NCBI GenBank assembly: GCA_002702655.1
Contig: PABB01000039.1
Span: 1 to 55,273, forward strand
DNA: 55,273 bases
Source of the DNA: Planctomycetaceae bacterium
GTDB lineage: Bacteria > Planctomycetota > Planctomycetia > Pirellulales > Lacipirellulaceae
Direction: 5' to 3'
Positions 1 through 8,950 of this stretch are shown piece after piece. The notes under the pieces are model-generated. The model did not search any database. It was not told the DNA's origin and saw only the letters and a program-made list of their open reading frames with translations. Each line of letters starts with the position of its first letter. Position 1 is the stretch's first letter. The translations under genes and the position numbers were made by a program.

Positions 1-99
1 GAGGTCTACAACTCGCTGTCGCACCCCACGGCCCGCAAACTCTACCGGTACCTCGGCAAGCAGTTCTGGGTCGAAGCGAGCGGCCGACCGAAGCGGCGA
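1..99. repeat. Terminal direct repeat, copy 1 (circular overlap)
   Basis: These 99 bases are identical to the last 99 bases of the window (55175-55273). The replication gene reads in frame from one end into the other. This is what a circular molecule looks like when an assembler leaves an overlap, so the real circle is about 55,174 bp. It is not a biological long terminal repeat: it sits in the middle of a coding sequence and has no inverted ends. Confidence 0.95.
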
Positions 100-867
100 A
101 CGCATCGCATCGGCATTCACGAGCTCTGTCACGACAAGCTCGGTTACCGCATGAGCGAGCAGCGGACGAGCCGGCTGAAAGAAAAAATCAGCCCGGCCCT
201 TGAGGAGTTGCAGGCCCGGGGCGTGTACGGCCTGCGACATGAGTTTGACCAGCACTACGGAAGCTGCGACGTGCTCTTCACGCACGGCGAGCGAGCCACG
301 GCGAAGAAACAGCGAACCGAGGAGCCGCTGGTGTCACGGCTGATTGAGCTCCGCGTCCGGCGAGAGGACGCTCTGACGGCGGTCAGAAAGCTAGCGGCGG
401 AACGCATCGAAGAAGACATTGAGGACTCCGGGTTTCGCGAGCGGACCGGTCAGCTCAAAGGGAGCCGGGCCGGTTGTCTGGCGGCGATGCTCAAGAGCGA
501 TGAGCCGTGGGAACGACCGAGCGGATTTGTCTCCAGCGGCGAGCGTCGTCGTCGCGACAAGCAGGCGGCGGAAGCCCGCTTGAAGCGAGAGCAGGAAGAA
601 GCTCGGAGAGCGGAGGAGGCAGCCCGGGAAGCGGGCTTTGAGCAGCAACAGTTCACTGAGTTTTTGGAGTCGCTTGGCGGCGAGGCGGAGCAGGAGGCGT
701 TTGCCCGACAGGCACTGGCTCGCAAGAAGTTCTTCCGCGACGCCTATCAGCGAAGCCTCAAACTGGGTCAGCCGGAGCGAGCCAGCGAGTATCGCGAGTC
801 GGCGATGAAGCAGCTCTGGCGTGAAGGGCAGGAGTCGCCGCCCTCCGCGGCGCCGCCTGGCGGATAG
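1..867 (+). CDS. Replication initiator protein (RPA family), C-terminal part
   Basis: This is the 3' part of the plasmid initiator gene that starts at 54527 and crosses the circular join. Codon 1 here (GAG at position 1) is in frame with the copy at 55175. The joined protein is about 504 residues, of which 288 lie here. The first part, containing LYRYLGKQFW, finishes the RPA (replication initiator protein A) domain. After it comes a highly charged Glu/Arg/Lys helix at about 545-640, probably a coiled coil, and a short Pro/Gly-rich tail. The protein is expected to bind the iterons at 54294-54401 and open the origin. A start at the internal ATG at 151 would remove half of the domain and is not credible. 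The AAA+ gene at 991 follows on the same strand 123 bp later and may be co-transcribed. Confidence 0.9.
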   Translation, partial: EVYNSLSHPTARKLYRYLGKQFWVEASGRPKRRTHRIGIHELCHDKLGYRMSEQRTSRLKEKISPALEELQARGVYGLRHEFDQHYGSCDVLFTHGERATAKKQRTEEPLVSRLIELRVRREDALTAVRKLAAERIEEDIEDSGFRERTGQLKGSRAGCLAAMLKSDEPWERPSGFVSSGERRRRDKQAAEARLKREQEEARRAEEAAREAGFEQQQFTEFLESLGGEAEQEAFARQALARKKFFRDAYQRSLKLGQPERASEYRESAMKQLWREGQESPPSAAPPGG

Positions 868-990
868 GGTCCGCGTAAGGAGTTCGGAAGTTCAGCCCTT
901 TCCCGGTTGCATCTGTATCGTCGGCGTGCGACTGTCTTGATACACTGACGCGATTCGCGAGTGCCGCTTAAGAATGGATTTGGAGCCGGT

Positions 991-1878
991 ATGCCAGTCA
1001 GCAAGAAACGCCCGAAAAACGCCCTCGTCATTCGCGATTACGAAAAGCTTGAGACGTTCGCCGCTCGCTTTGCCGAGGGGCATTTCAATCTGCTGATTCT
1101 CATCGGCGGCGCCGGGCTGGCCAAGAGTCAGACGGTTCGGCGGGCGGTTGGCAAGAAAGCCCTGTGGGTGGAGGGCTCGGCCACGGCGTTTGGCATCTAT
1201 CAGGCCCTTTACGCCAACCGCGGCAAGCCGGTCGTGATTGACGATGTCGACCAGCTCTACACCGACAAAGAGTGCGTGCGGTTGCTCAAGTGCATCTGCC
1301 AAACCGACCCTGTGAAGCAGGTGTCGTGGTTCACCGGAGCGGCCGGGGACGGCAAGGACATCCCCAAGCAGTTTGAAACCTCCAGCAACGTCATCATCAT
1401 CGCCAACGAGTGGAAGACGCTCTCAGAGAACGTCAAGGCGGTGGAGAATCGCGGGCACCTGCTTTCCTTTGAGCCTGACCCCGTGGCGGTCCATCTGAAG
1501 GTTGGCGAATGGTTCTGGGACCAGGAGGTCTATGACTTCTTCGGCGCCAATCTGCACCTGTTGCCGGGGCTGTCGATGCGGCACTACGTGCAGGCATCGG
1601 AACTCAAAGAGGCCGGCATGGACTGGCTTGATATCCTCCACCGCGAGGGGTTCAACGAGAAGACGGTGCTGGTGGCCAAGCTGCTGCTCGATCCGGCGTA
1701 CGCGAGCGAAGAAGACCGCATTGCCGAGTTCAAGCGGCAGGGAGGCGGCGGCCGCACGACCTACTTCGCTCACAAGAAGAAGCTCGCCAAGAAGCGACGC
1801 GTCGACGTCCCGCACATCAGACTCAAGCGACGCAAGCGGCCGACAGCCCCGCCGCGGCTGCGAGTGGTCGGCGGGTAA
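991..1878 (+). CDS. AAA+ ATPase next to the replication gene
   Basis: A 295-residue P-loop ATPase. It shows a Walker A-like GGAGLAKS at residues 39-46, in which the glycine before the lysine is alanine, a Walker B VVIDDVD at 81-87, and a sensor-1-like stretch NVIIIANE near 141-148. The C-terminal 40 residues are very basic (many Lys/Arg), which suggests contact with nucleic acid. The ATG at 991 is chosen because GGAG lies just upstream at 982-985; a GTG at 961 is also in frame. Its place directly after the initiator gene on the same strand suggests a role in plasmid replication such as loading or remodelling; this is inferred from context. No named family is claimed beyond AAA+. Confidence 0.75.
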   Translation: MPVSKKRPKNALVIRDYEKLETFAARFAEGHFNLLILIGGAGLAKSQTVRRAVGKKALWVEGSATAFGIYQALYANRGKPVVIDDVDQLYTDKECVRLLKCICQTDPVKQVSWFTGAAGDGKDIPKQFETSSNVIIIANEWKTLSENVKAVENRGHLLSFEPDPVAVHLKVGEWFWDQEVYDFFGANLHLLPGLSMRHYVQASELKEAGMDWLDILHREGFNEKTVLVAKLLLDPAYASEEDRIAEFKRQGGGGRTTYFAHKKKLAKKRRVDVPHIRLKRRKRPTAPPRLRVVGG

Positions 1879-1884
1879 GAAGAA

Positions 1885-1914
1885 GGCCGCCGCCCGATTA
1901 TTCAGGCGGCGGCC
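1885..1914. terminator. Stem-loop between convergent genes
   Basis: A perfect 10-bp inverted repeat, GGCCGCCGCC and GGCGGCGGCC, encloses a 10-nt loop. It begins just after the AAA+ stop codon, with the convergent DUF5675 gene ending 38 bp further on. It probably terminates transcription from both sides. There is no clear T-run, so it is not a textbook intrinsic terminator. Confidence 0.6.
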
Positions 1915-1951
1915 ATTGCTGTTGGAGCAGCGAGACAGACTCTCGTGACGC

Positions 1952-2461
1952 CTATGCGGACGCGACGTAGATCATCCCGCTGGGGCAGTTGTCGTGGAGC
2001 CAGTCTGTCAGGACGCGGCTGTTTTTCAGTCGCGTCGGATTCTGCAGGCTGTCCACTTCCTTGCCGGCAAGGATGCAGCCCTGCGTGTCGCCCTGCGTGT
2101 TGCCGACATGGACGAGGATGTCCGTGAATCCGGGCACGTTGGACAACCGCAGCGTCTTGCCCAGCTTCGCGGATACCCACTTGCGAAACGAGAAGCGTCC
2201 GAGCGGGATGGGGCCTTTGCCGACGGACGAGCGAGGTTCAAGCGTGTAGCCCTTGAACTCGAATTCGGACTCATTCTTGCGAACGCCAATGTAGCCCCAC
2301 GTGCCATAGGCGTTCTCTCCGGCCCGCACGACGGCGACATCGTGCTTGCCCCGAGCGACCGTCGAAACATCGACGGACCGCATGGCTTCGTCAAAGGGCT
2401 CAAAGCCTTCGAACTGATGGGGACCGACCTGCGGGTTCTCGCGAGAAACTTGCGGACTCAT
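1952..2461 (-). CDS. DUF5675 family protein
   Basis: A 169-residue protein. The central part carries FTDILVHVGNTQGDTQGCILAGKEVD, best described as a His-x-Gly-Asn-x5-Thr-x-Gly-Cys pattern that I recognise from DUF5675, followed by NSR. Proteins with this domain are often encoded by phages and plasmids and resemble L,D-transpeptidase-like folds, where the His and Cys would be catalytic; that function is not proven. There is no signal peptide or membrane segment. The ATG at 2461 has GGAG about 10 nt upstream. It stands alone between the convergent ATPase gene and a divergent unknown gene. A cell-wall-related role is only a guess. Confidence 0.65.
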   Translation of the reverse strand: MSPQVSRENPQVGPHQFEGFEPFDEAMRSVDVSTVARGKHDVAVVRAGENAYGTWGYIGVRKNESEFEFKGYTLEPRSSVGKGPIPLGRFSFRKWVSAKLGKTLRLSNVPGFTDILVHVGNTQGDTQGCILAGKEVDSLQNPTRLKNSRVLTDWLHDNCPSGMIYVASA

Positions 2462-2763
2462 CTTTCAGGGTCTCCGTTGGGGAGGAAGCCGACCACATGT
2501 CAGGCGTTGGGAGGCGTGGCCGGCCAGGGCATGGTGGTTGCCTGATGGCGTTGAAAGTACGAAGTCCGGAGTTACTCCTCGAAACGCTGGTGTCCAGGTT
2601 TTTCTGATCGCTGCGTTGGAAGGGAGTGTCGCCCGCAAGTGACTCAGCTAGAGGAGGTTACGGCTTGCGGCGAGTTGCTCTCATGCGGCGTCAGGAGAGC
2701 GGGAGCGGCCGTATAATGAAGCCTCCTTTGGAGGTGCTGCCGTCTTTTGGCCAGGAGTGAAGA
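2462..2763. promoter_or_regulatory. Divergent intergenic region with a -10 box for the 2764 gene
   Basis: This 302-bp gap separates two divergent genes. TATAAT at 2712-2717 is a perfect -10 hexamer reading right, but I see no good -35 at 17 bp. A short hairpin CCTCC-TTT-GGAGG follows it, in the predicted leader of the 2764 gene, and AGGAG sits just before that gene's ATG. No reading frame in the gap looks coding. Confidence 0.4.
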
Positions 2764-3978
2764 ATGCCGCTCGACCCTGTGGAAGTCATTCGAGAACTGA
2801 ACGCCAATCCCGAATACGCACGTCGTTTTGGGGCGGCTGTCAGGGAGAAGTACGAAGCGACGCTTCATCGGCTTGCTGCGGTGATTCACGAGGACGCTGC
2901 GTTGTGTGCATTTGACGGAGGTCAGGCGACGATTCAAACCGTGGCCGGCTGGGTTCGTGTCGACAGCGGCGTCATCAGTCAGTTTGCGAACGGGAAACTG
3001 CTGGAGAAGGGAAAGAAGTGGTCGCAGCAGCGGCTGCTGAAATGGAGTGAGCGATTGTCGGAAGCGTTGGTCTGTCGCGGCATCCTGGTTCCAGCGGACG
3101 ATTTCAACGAGTGCGACGTGAGTGAAGCGACAGCCAAATTCCACCATGACCGTGTTCTGGCGTTGTGCAAGCTGCCGGTGAATATGGCCATTTTGGGTCT
3201 GGTGGGGGCGACGAATGAAGCGGAAGGCGTGCTTCAGCGAGGATCGAACCAGGCGGGCCGCATGTTCGCCAACGCTTTAATGGGCTGGGTGCCAGTCCTC
3301 GAAGGGGCCGGGACGTTGCTGGCGGGCGTTCACGAGACCCTGTTGCTGGAAGCAGAAGCCAGCATCAATTTGTGTGTTGCCGGAGCTCGCAAAGCGGCAG
3401 AAGCCGGATGCGTGAAGCATTCGGAGGTGAGGCACCGGTGTGTTGGTTATGGCGGGTACGCACTCGCCCGGTTGGGAATGGCAAGGCGGCAGGCGACACT
3501 CGTTGCTGATGGCGAGGAGAAACTCAGGGTGGCCGTGCGAGCGAATGTCGATTACCACGGCGAGCGGGATTTTCACTGGATGCATTGTGCCAGACTTGTC
3601 GAGCTCCATGGGTTTGGCAATCCTGCAGGGGTCGCGTTCGCGAAGAGCCTGTCGAATCTGCTTCAGGAAGGAAGCTTGGAAGTGCTGGCTGTGTTCTGGA
3701 AGGAAGTGGATAAGAAGAGGGGCGTTGTTTACGAAGTGTTCCGTGCTATGTGGGGCGAGACCGTCATGGAGAAGTACTGGAAACAGGCCAAGAACGCGGC
3801 GAAAAAGCTGGATAGTCAAGAGCGAAAGCAAGGCGGCAAGGGCGGTTCAGCCGCTGCGGTGATAGGCATGCTGCTGCTCGCGATCGCTCCTCTCTTCGCC
3901 GATCAGTTCAGCGGGCCGCGAGCAAGTGCGATCGGCGCCAGTAAAGCGTCCGGCGCCCTGTTGGTTCGCGGGACCTGA
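2764..3978 (+). CDS. Hypothetical protein with a C-terminal membrane segment
   Basis: A 404-residue protein that I do not recognise. The N-terminal 130 residues contain a stretch (TIQTVAGWVRVDSGVISQFANGK) that reads like a helix-turn-helix of the kind that scores VDSGVISQFANGK, so DNA binding is possible. The middle is alpha-helical and Ala/Leu-rich. Near the C-terminus, after a Lys-rich linker, is one hydrophobic segment AAAVIGMLLLAIAPLFA (about residues 361-377) that could be a tail anchor. The ATG at 2764 has AGGAG 8 nt upstream and a TATAAT box at 2712. It is monocistronic. A membrane-tethered regulator is one reading, but the evidence is thin. Confidence 0.65.
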   Translation: MPLDPVEVIRELNANPEYARRFGAAVREKYEATLHRLAAVIHEDAALCAFDGGQATIQTVAGWVRVDSGVISQFANGKLLEKGKKWSQQRLLKWSERLSEALVCRGILVPADDFNECDVSEATAKFHHDRVLALCKLPVNMAILGLVGATNEAEGVLQRGSNQAGRMFANALMGWVPVLEGAGTLLAGVHETLLLEAEASINLCVAGARKAAEAGCVKHSEVRHRCVGYGGYALARLGMARRQATLVADGEEKLRVAVRANVDYHGERDFHWMHCARLVELHGFGNPAGVAFAKSLSNLLQEGSLEVLAVFWKEVDKKRGVVYEVFRAMWGETVMEKYWKQAKNAAKKLDSQERKQGGKGGSAAAVIGMLLLAIAPLFADQFSGPRASAIGASKASGALLVRGT

Positions 3979-4142
3979 GCCGCCAACGACTGGGTGCAAT
4001 CTTCGGACTGCAGGCGATTTGCAGCCGAGCGAATCTGCAAAAAGGCTGAATTTCTGAACTTTCCCTCAAGTCAAGTAGAAAGGTCCAGCGGAAGCGAGCA
4101 GCAACCGGAGCGGGACCTTGTCGTGAACGTTGGAGGCGGCTG

Positions 4143-4436
4143 TCAGGCCGCTTCGTCGCGAGAAGCCTGATAGTCGGCTTCGATGGCCTCGTACGCTTTG
4201 CCTTCCAGCTCGGCGAGCACCGCCCGAACGCGGGGGATGTCGTCGAGCGGGACGTGGAGCACTTCGTTGACCCACTGGCCTTCCCCGTTCTTGTAACTGC
4301 GAGTGACGCTCGTCACGTAAAAGGGATTGCCGTCGCCGTCGTGATTCTGCCACAGGGCGCCCTGAATGTTGCGTCGGCGGGTGGCCTCGGCGAAAGGACG
4401 CTTCTTGTTGCTTGTGCGGTTGCCTGTCGTTGCCAT
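4143..4436 (-). CDS. Small plasmid protein, member of a three-paralog set
   Basis: A 97-residue protein. A basic N-terminus is followed by NIQGALWQN, a short Gly/Asp turn, then FYVTSVTRSYKN, a Trp, and a C-terminal helix. The same order (basic residue, x-I-x-A-x-[IL]-[WF], a turn, an Arg-x-[YW]-Lys strand, Trp or Tyr, then an acidic helix) is visible in the proteins at 12081-12404 and 48866-49165. I take the three as divergent paralogs. The compact strand-turn-strand-helix plan suggests a small nucleic-acid-binding fold, which is inference. The ATG at 4436 is preferred over upstream starts because the protein homology pattern begins there and GAGG lies upstream. Confidence 0.65.
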   Translation of the reverse strand: MATTGNRTSNKKRPFAEATRRRNIQGALWQNHDGDGNPFYVTSVTRSYKNGEGQWVNEVLHVPLDDIPRVRAVLAELEGKAYEAIEADYQASRDEAA

Positions 4437-4553
4437 GAGTAACCTCGATTCCTGGTGAGAGTAACCGTGGCTCAGGCTGCTGCTCTTGCTCCGCTGACCT
4501 GACGGGATAGTCTCACGGTCGGCGCCGCTAAGCAAAAAAAGTTTCGACTAGCA

Positions 4554-5270
4554 TTAGCGGGCGTTCGAGTCTCGTCGCGACGCGGCACGACGCTCTTGAC
4601 GGGTCTTCAGCACGGCACGCAGTTTCTGCTCGCCGGAGCGAGGGTCGAAGTGGTCTTCAAGGCGGACAAGCTTCCCTCGATTGAATTCAAAGAGAAACGT
4701 GATCGGCGTCACGTCGGGGTCATCATTGGGGAGCAGGGCCTTGTGGGCCGCTCGTTCCCGGGTGAGGGCGACGACCGTGTTGCCTTCGGCAACGAGTTGC
4801 ATGGAATCGACAATCATGCGTCGGTCGAGTCGCTCCATGACGGAGAAGAACTGCCCCCAGAAGTCGTCAAAGCCGTCAATCGTGCGACGCTCCCCGGCGA
4901 ACGGGAAGAGCTCCGGGTCGCCCGGGGCGACCACGGTCATTTCAGGGGCCAGCAGGTCCTGGCAGTGGGCCACGCACTGCCGCTCGTACAGGGCGTAGCA
5001 TTCGATGATGCGGCGAGCGGCGTCTTTGGGCGAGAAGGCGAGGTCCTCGGGAAAGACCGGGTGCTCGGTCGTCGAAAGCGTTTCCGCAAGCACCTCCAGC
5101 GTGTCGGGGTGGACTGACCCGCTTGCCTCGGCCTTGGCAACGAGGCGTGCCGTGAAGCCGGCCAGTGCCGCGAGCTCGGGCTGCGTCCATCCGCGGCGGT
5201 TTCGCTGGTGCTGGACGGCCAGGCCGTTGCATTTGACAGACCGCGTGCGGGGTCGTTCTTTCCATCCCAC
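4554..5270 (-). CDS. XRE-type HTH regulator with NTF2/SnoaL-like domain
   Basis: A 238-residue protein with two parts. Residues about 15-75 form a Cro/C1 (XRE) helix-turn-helix, with RNRRGWTQPELAALAGFTARLV as recognition region and a following VLAETL helix. Residues about 80-220 look like an NTF2-like (SnoaL/nuclear transport factor 2) domain: an early helix with ALYERQC, the strand pattern FDDFWGQFFSVME, and a closing LVRLEDHFDP strand. Such fusions are putative regulators that sense a small ligand; the ligand is unknown. The start is GTG at 5270 with AGGGA upstream. It follows the DUF1559 gene on the same strand with a 29-bp gap, so the two may be co-transcribed. Confidence 0.7.
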   Translation of the reverse strand: MGWKERPRTRSVKCNGLAVQHQRNRRGWTQPELAALAGFTARLVAKAEASGSVHPDTLEVLAETLSTTEHPVFPEDLAFSPKDAARRIIECYALYERQCVAHCQDLLAPEMTVVAPGDPELFPFAGERRTIDGFDDFWGQFFSVMERLDRRMIVDSMQLVAEGNTVVALTRERAAHKALLPNDDPDVTPITFLFEFNRGKLVRLEDHFDPRSGEQKLRAVLKTRQERRAASRRDSNAR

Positions 5271-5299
5271 GGCTGGCGTCCCTTTGTAGAGGTCAGGCT

Positions 5300-6295
5300 T
5301 CAGAGATCTGCGGCGGCAATCGTCGACAGGGCCCGATAGGCCGTCGCGTCGATCGACTCGCTGAGAAAATGGACGGACGAATCAAGAAACAGAAACTGAC
5401 AGCCGCCGGGATGGCTGCTGCGAAAGTTACTGGTCGAGTGCGGCCCTCCCTCGTCGCTGCTGCGGCAATCGTCGAGCCCGGCCAGAGTAATTGCGGTGTC
5501 GGTGACAGGGGACTTGTTCATCGGCTGGTTGGTCGTGGCGTACGTTCCCGCGACGACAAAGTTCTGCTGGACGAGCACGTCGTAGCCTGGTTCTCCGCTA
5601 ATCCAGACCTGTGAGGCAATCGACTCGGGGAGGGGGTCGGTGCAGTCGGCGCCGTGGCAGATGGGAAACGCGGTGTCGGCTTCGCCCATGGCGATGGTGC
5701 GACTGGCGCCGTCCTGCACGTGACGAAACGCACAGGTGCGATTCAGTTCAAACGGGCCGAGCCGCTCGTCGGACACGTCGCCTGACAGGCACCAGGCGTC
5801 AGACGCTCCCTTGGAGTAAACGTAGTGCGTCAGTCCGTAGGCGTCGCCGCTGGGGAGGTTCATCCCGTTGGGACCGAGGAGCGGAAACACGGCGACCCGG
5901 TCGCCGCTCGACGAGGGGCAAAAGAACGCGGCCGGCGCCGCCATGGCGACAGACGGGGTTTGCTCTCGCCACGATTTGGAGCAGTCGTAAGCGTTGGCCA
6001 GAGCGGATTGCTCAAGGTGGGGCATCAATTGCACGTGGTTCCCGGGGCCAAACGAGAGGCCGGAGGGCGCCGGAGTCGCCCGGGGAGAATCGGGCAGCTC
6101 CCCGGCAACGTCGTGGTAGGCCGTCAGGGCAATGCCGAATTGTCGCAGGTTGTTTTCGCACTGGGTGCGGCGAGCAGCTTCTCGGGCGGCCTGAACGGCC
6201 GGCAAGAGCAGGGCGACAAGCACGCCGAGGATGGCGATGACGACAAGCAGCTCCACGAGGGTGAAGCCTGAGGCGGAACGGCGGCTGGCGAACAC
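5300..6295 (-). CDS. DUF1559 family protein with type IV pilin-like N-terminus
   Basis: From the GTG at 6295 the protein is 331 residues. It opens with a short basic leader ending in Gly, then [33 protein letters not shown], described here as the classical prepilin cleavage site plus hydrophobic helix. It ends with [17 protein letters not shown], the H-x9-DG region of DUF1559 with Ser in place of the usual Gly. This family is greatly expanded in planctomycetes and is probably processed and exported like a pseudopilin; its role is unknown. A TTG at 6388 would extend the frame by 31 residues, but the leader length from 6295 is typical. No strong ribosome-binding site is visible, so the start is uncertain. 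It is one of the main taxonomic markers in the window. Confidence 0.88.
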   Translation of the reverse strand: MFASRRSASGFTLVELLVVIAILGVLVALLLPAVQAAREAARRTQCENNLRQFGIALTAYHDVAGELPDSPRATPAPSGLSFGPGNHVQLMPHLEQSALANAYDCSKSWREQTPSVAMAAPAAFFCPSSSGDRVAVFPLLGPNGMNLPSGDAYGLTHYVYSKGASDAWCLSGDVSDERLGPFELNRTCAFRHVQDGASRTIAMGEADTAFPICHGADCTDPLPESIASQVWISGEPGYDVLVQQNFVVAGTYATTNQPMNKSPVTDTAITLAGLDDCRSSDEGGPHSTSNFRSSHPGGCQFLFLDSSVHFLSESIDATAYRALSTIAAADL

Positions 6296-6560
6296 GGCGT
6301 CATAGTGGCGGGACGACAGAAAATACTTAATACCACACCGACAGAGGGTCTCCGCAGTGTACCCCGGATAATCGGAGGATGCACGCAAGGGTTGCGAGCG
6401 TTCATGTTCCGTTCATTGCCAGTGCATGTCGCGTTCGTTGTCGGCGAGTTGTTCCTGCTTAGGCTAGTGAGGTCGTCGGTAGAGGTGTCGTGGTCAGGTT
6501 ATGGCGACTGCATTCGTGAGGAATCTGAGAGTGTCAGACTACAGGAAATACTGGACCTTA

Positions 6561-8672
6561 ATGCGTGTGCCTGTTTCTTTGAGACTGGCATTGGTCGTCG
6601 CAGTTGTTGGTGTGTGTATCCAGTCGGTTGACGCCGCCGGGCAGACGTATTGGGTTGGCTATCAGGACGGCTGCGGAGGCGAGCTGGTCAATGGAGGTGA
6701 GGCGTCATTTCACGATGGAAATCAGTGGTTCGGTTTCGTTGTTCCTGGGGCGAGCGATGACGTGTCGTTTGACGACCGTTATGACCCGCAAGCCAACGGC
6801 GTACCTCACATGGTGCATTTCGGCGATTTTGAAGTGGATGTTGTTGGCGTCGGCTGTCAGGACCATAACGAGCCGGGGGCCGATGCTATAGTCGATGACT
6901 TGCGATTCGACCATGGAGACTTTGCGTTTGACCTCGGCGGACAAAGGCTCGCGTTCGATACTCTGCGGCTGTCCGATGGCGAGCTTGTGCGGCCGGGAAT
7001 CTACAGCCAGGCCGGAGGCCTTTCGCTATCGGGTGGCGGCGTCGCCCACGGCCGTCTGGTGATTGTTGGCGACTACGATAATAACGCGAACGCAGGAAGT
7101 CTTGAGGTGTCTGGGCCGGGAACAGTTCTTCAGACGGATGATGATGTTGAAATCTCCGATGGCAGCAACCTTCACGTTCATCTCGGCGGGCAGATTCAAA
7201 CCGCGGCGAAACCAGATGCGGTGCTGACCTTTGGGCGAAATGATGGTGGGGCAACTTCCGGTGCTTCAGGAGTCATTGAGCATCCGACAACTCGCGTGGA
7301 AGTGGGCTCGTTCGGCGTAAGTGGAAATTCGGTGTTGGAAGTGAAAGATGGAGCGAGTATTGCCACTTCCTACTACGGTTCTGTTGTCCAGTCATCAAAA
7401 CTCGTGCTTTCACGCAATGCGAGTGCTTTGTTGCAGGAGCACGTCTCCGTAGGTTCCGGGGGTCTTATTTCGCTCAGCCACAACTCCTCATTGACCGCAA
7501 AGGAGATTCGCGTGCTTAGCGGCGAGGGTCCCTCCATGCCAGGTGGAATGCTTGACGCATCGGGGAGTGCAATCGCTTCCTCGGGGGTGATGACAGTCCG
7601 CGGCGATGCCATCTTAGCGGCCGGTTCCGTAGCCGACGTCGGGGATGCCTTGTTCGTATCTGGGCTCAACTCCACAGAGGCGAGCTTGGACATCGGCGGG
7701 CCGACGACCGTTGTGACCGCAGTCGGTCAGTTGGCTGCCGGACATTGGGTGACTACAGGGGAGACCGGGGCAGGTCGCGTCGTGATTCACTCGGGAGCCA
7801 GGCTCGTTACTGGCAAGGTGGGGTCTGGGAGCGGTTCAAGTGGAGTGTTGGGTACAAAGGAGGGCTCACTGGGCGATGTTTCGATAGTTGGATACGGGTC
7901 TCAGTGGAATCAAGATGGCGTGCTGGGCGTAGGGTTCGGAGGCGAAGGCATGTTGGCAGTGAGTGCGGGAGGCTCCGTGACTAGCGAGTCCGGGGTCATT
8001 GGTCGCCTTGAGACGGCTTCTGGCAAGGCCGTTATTGGCAGTGACTCATCGTGGTCGATGACTGGGAGTTTGCTGGTTGGCGGTTTGTCGGAAACCAGCG
8101 GCGGGTATGGCGAACTGGTCGTTGATGTTGGTGGGGCCGTTCAGGCGTCCGACGTTACCATCTGGAGCCGTGGTGTTCTTTCTGGTTCGGGGGAAATTGT
8201 TGGCGATGTAAATGTGTTCGGGTTGCTGACGCCAGGTTCGTCGCCGGGACGTCTCTCTGTTGACGGAAGTTTGACGCTTGGGTCGACATCGACAACTCGT
8301 ATTGAGATTGCTGGAGCTGCCGCCGGTCGCTACGACCAACTGGCCGTCAATGGCCCTGCTACACTGGGCGGAGTTTTGGAAGTCAGTTTCATCGAAGGCT
8401 TCTATCCGTTCGGAAATCAGGCTTTCGAACTGTTCTTGGCCAGTAACATCGCAGGCGACTTCAATCGCGTGGACGTAGCCGGGTTGCCAGACGACGTTTC
8501 ATATGTCTTTGAGAGAAAGCCCGGTGGGTTCGTGCTGACAACAATGGGAGCGATTCCAGAACCGTCTGCGATGGCACTGCTTGGAATCGGACTTGCGGCA
8601 CTCGGTGCCCGCTGCCTCCGCTCCACGCGGGGGAGTGAATGCCCGCGGATGCTGTGTGAGCACTTGCGATAG
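6561..8672 (+). CDS. PEP-CTERM protein with autotransporter-like repeats
   Basis: A 703-residue exported protein. The ATG at 6561 gives a clean signal peptide (RVPVSLRLALVVAVVGVCIQ, then SVDAAG); an in-frame ATG at 6501 adds 20 residues. Most of the body is a Gly/Ser/Val-rich beta-helical passenger with recurring phrases such as VxGxG-SxWxxxGxLxVG, as in autotransporter passenger-associated repeats. The C-terminus has IPEPSAMALLGIGLAALGAR plus Arg residues: the PEP-CTERM sorting signal. The protein should cross the inner membrane and be processed by a chromosomal exosortase, because none is encoded here. A surface or matrix role such as adhesion is plausible. Confidence 0.8.
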   Translation: MRVPVSLRLALVVAVVGVCIQSVDAAGQTYWVGYQDGCGGELVNGGEASFHDGNQWFGFVVPGASDDVSFDDRYDPQANGVPHMVHFGDFEVDVVGVGCQDHNEPGADAIVDDLRFDHGDFAFDLGGQRLAFDTLRLSDGELVRPGIYSQAGGLSLSGGGVAHGRLVIVGDYDNNANAGSLEVSGPGTVLQTDDDVEISDGSNLHVHLGGQIQTAAKPDAVLTFGRNDGGATSGASGVIEHPTTRVEVGSFGVSGNSVLEVKDGASIATSYYGSVVQSSKLVLSRNASALLQEHVSVGSGGLISLSHNSSLTAKEIRVLSGEGPSMPGGMLDASGSAIASSGVMTVRGDAILAAGSVADVGDALFVSGLNSTEASLDIGGPTTVVTAVGQLAAGHWVTTGETGAGRVVIHSGARLVTGKVGSGSGSSGVLGTKEGSLGDVSIVGYGSQWNQDGVLGVGFGGEGMLAVSAGGSVTSESGVIGRLETASGKAVIGSDSSWSMTGSLLVGGLSETSGGYGELVVDVGGAVQASDVTIWSRGVLSGSGEIVGDVNVFGLLTPGSSPGRLSVDGSLTLGSTSTTRIEIAGAAAGRYDQLAVNGPATLGGVLEVSFIEGFYPFGNQAFELFLASNIAGDFNRVDVAGLPDDVSYVFERKPGGFVLTTMGAIPEPSAMALLGIGLAALGARCLRSTRGSECPRMLCEHLR

Positions 8673-8950
8673 TCAGAATTCGGCGCCGCGAGCAATTCGT
8701 CGTCTAATCCGGTGCCGGAGCCCCAGTCCTGCTGGCTGGCGGTACTGGCGATAGCGTCTCTTGTGGCAACAGGTCGGCGGCTGCGATTGGAAATGGCCGC
8801 TCGGATTTGAGTAGCAAGAGAAGTGGTCGTATTATCGCTGTCAGAAGTCGTCAGTGCCAAAGACATGGGCACGCTCTTAAGACCCATTGTTCGCGGCTCC
8901 AGTAAGTCTGGTCTTATCAACCAGATGAAGGGGCTCTGCGACCGCCATTC
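8673..8950. other. Non-coding leader region before the structured RNA
   Basis: I see no convincing gene in this 278-bp stretch after the PEP-CTERM gene. It holds the candidate promoter at 8807-8835, and after it several small complementary pairs: GTGCC/GGCAC near 8854-8871, ATGGG/CCCAT near 8865-8887 and AGACC/GGTCT near 8880-8914. These are mutually competing and weaker than the stems that start at 8951. Confidence 0.4.
8807..8835 (+). promoter_or_regulatory. Candidate sigma-70-like promoter of the giant RNA
   Basis: TTGAGT (8807-8812) and TATTAT (8830-8835) are separated by exactly 17 bp, matching 4 of 6 and 5 of 6 consensus bases. Transcription would start near 8842 and run right into the hairpin array, giving a transcript of about 1.4 kb to the terminator at 10243-10267. 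Planctomycete promoters are not well defined, so this is tentative. Confidence 0.4.

Noticed and set aside
1-99. Linear replicon with terminal direct repeats
   Set aside because: The repeat is inside a coding sequence that is restored exactly by circular joining; there are no inverted or telomere-like ends.
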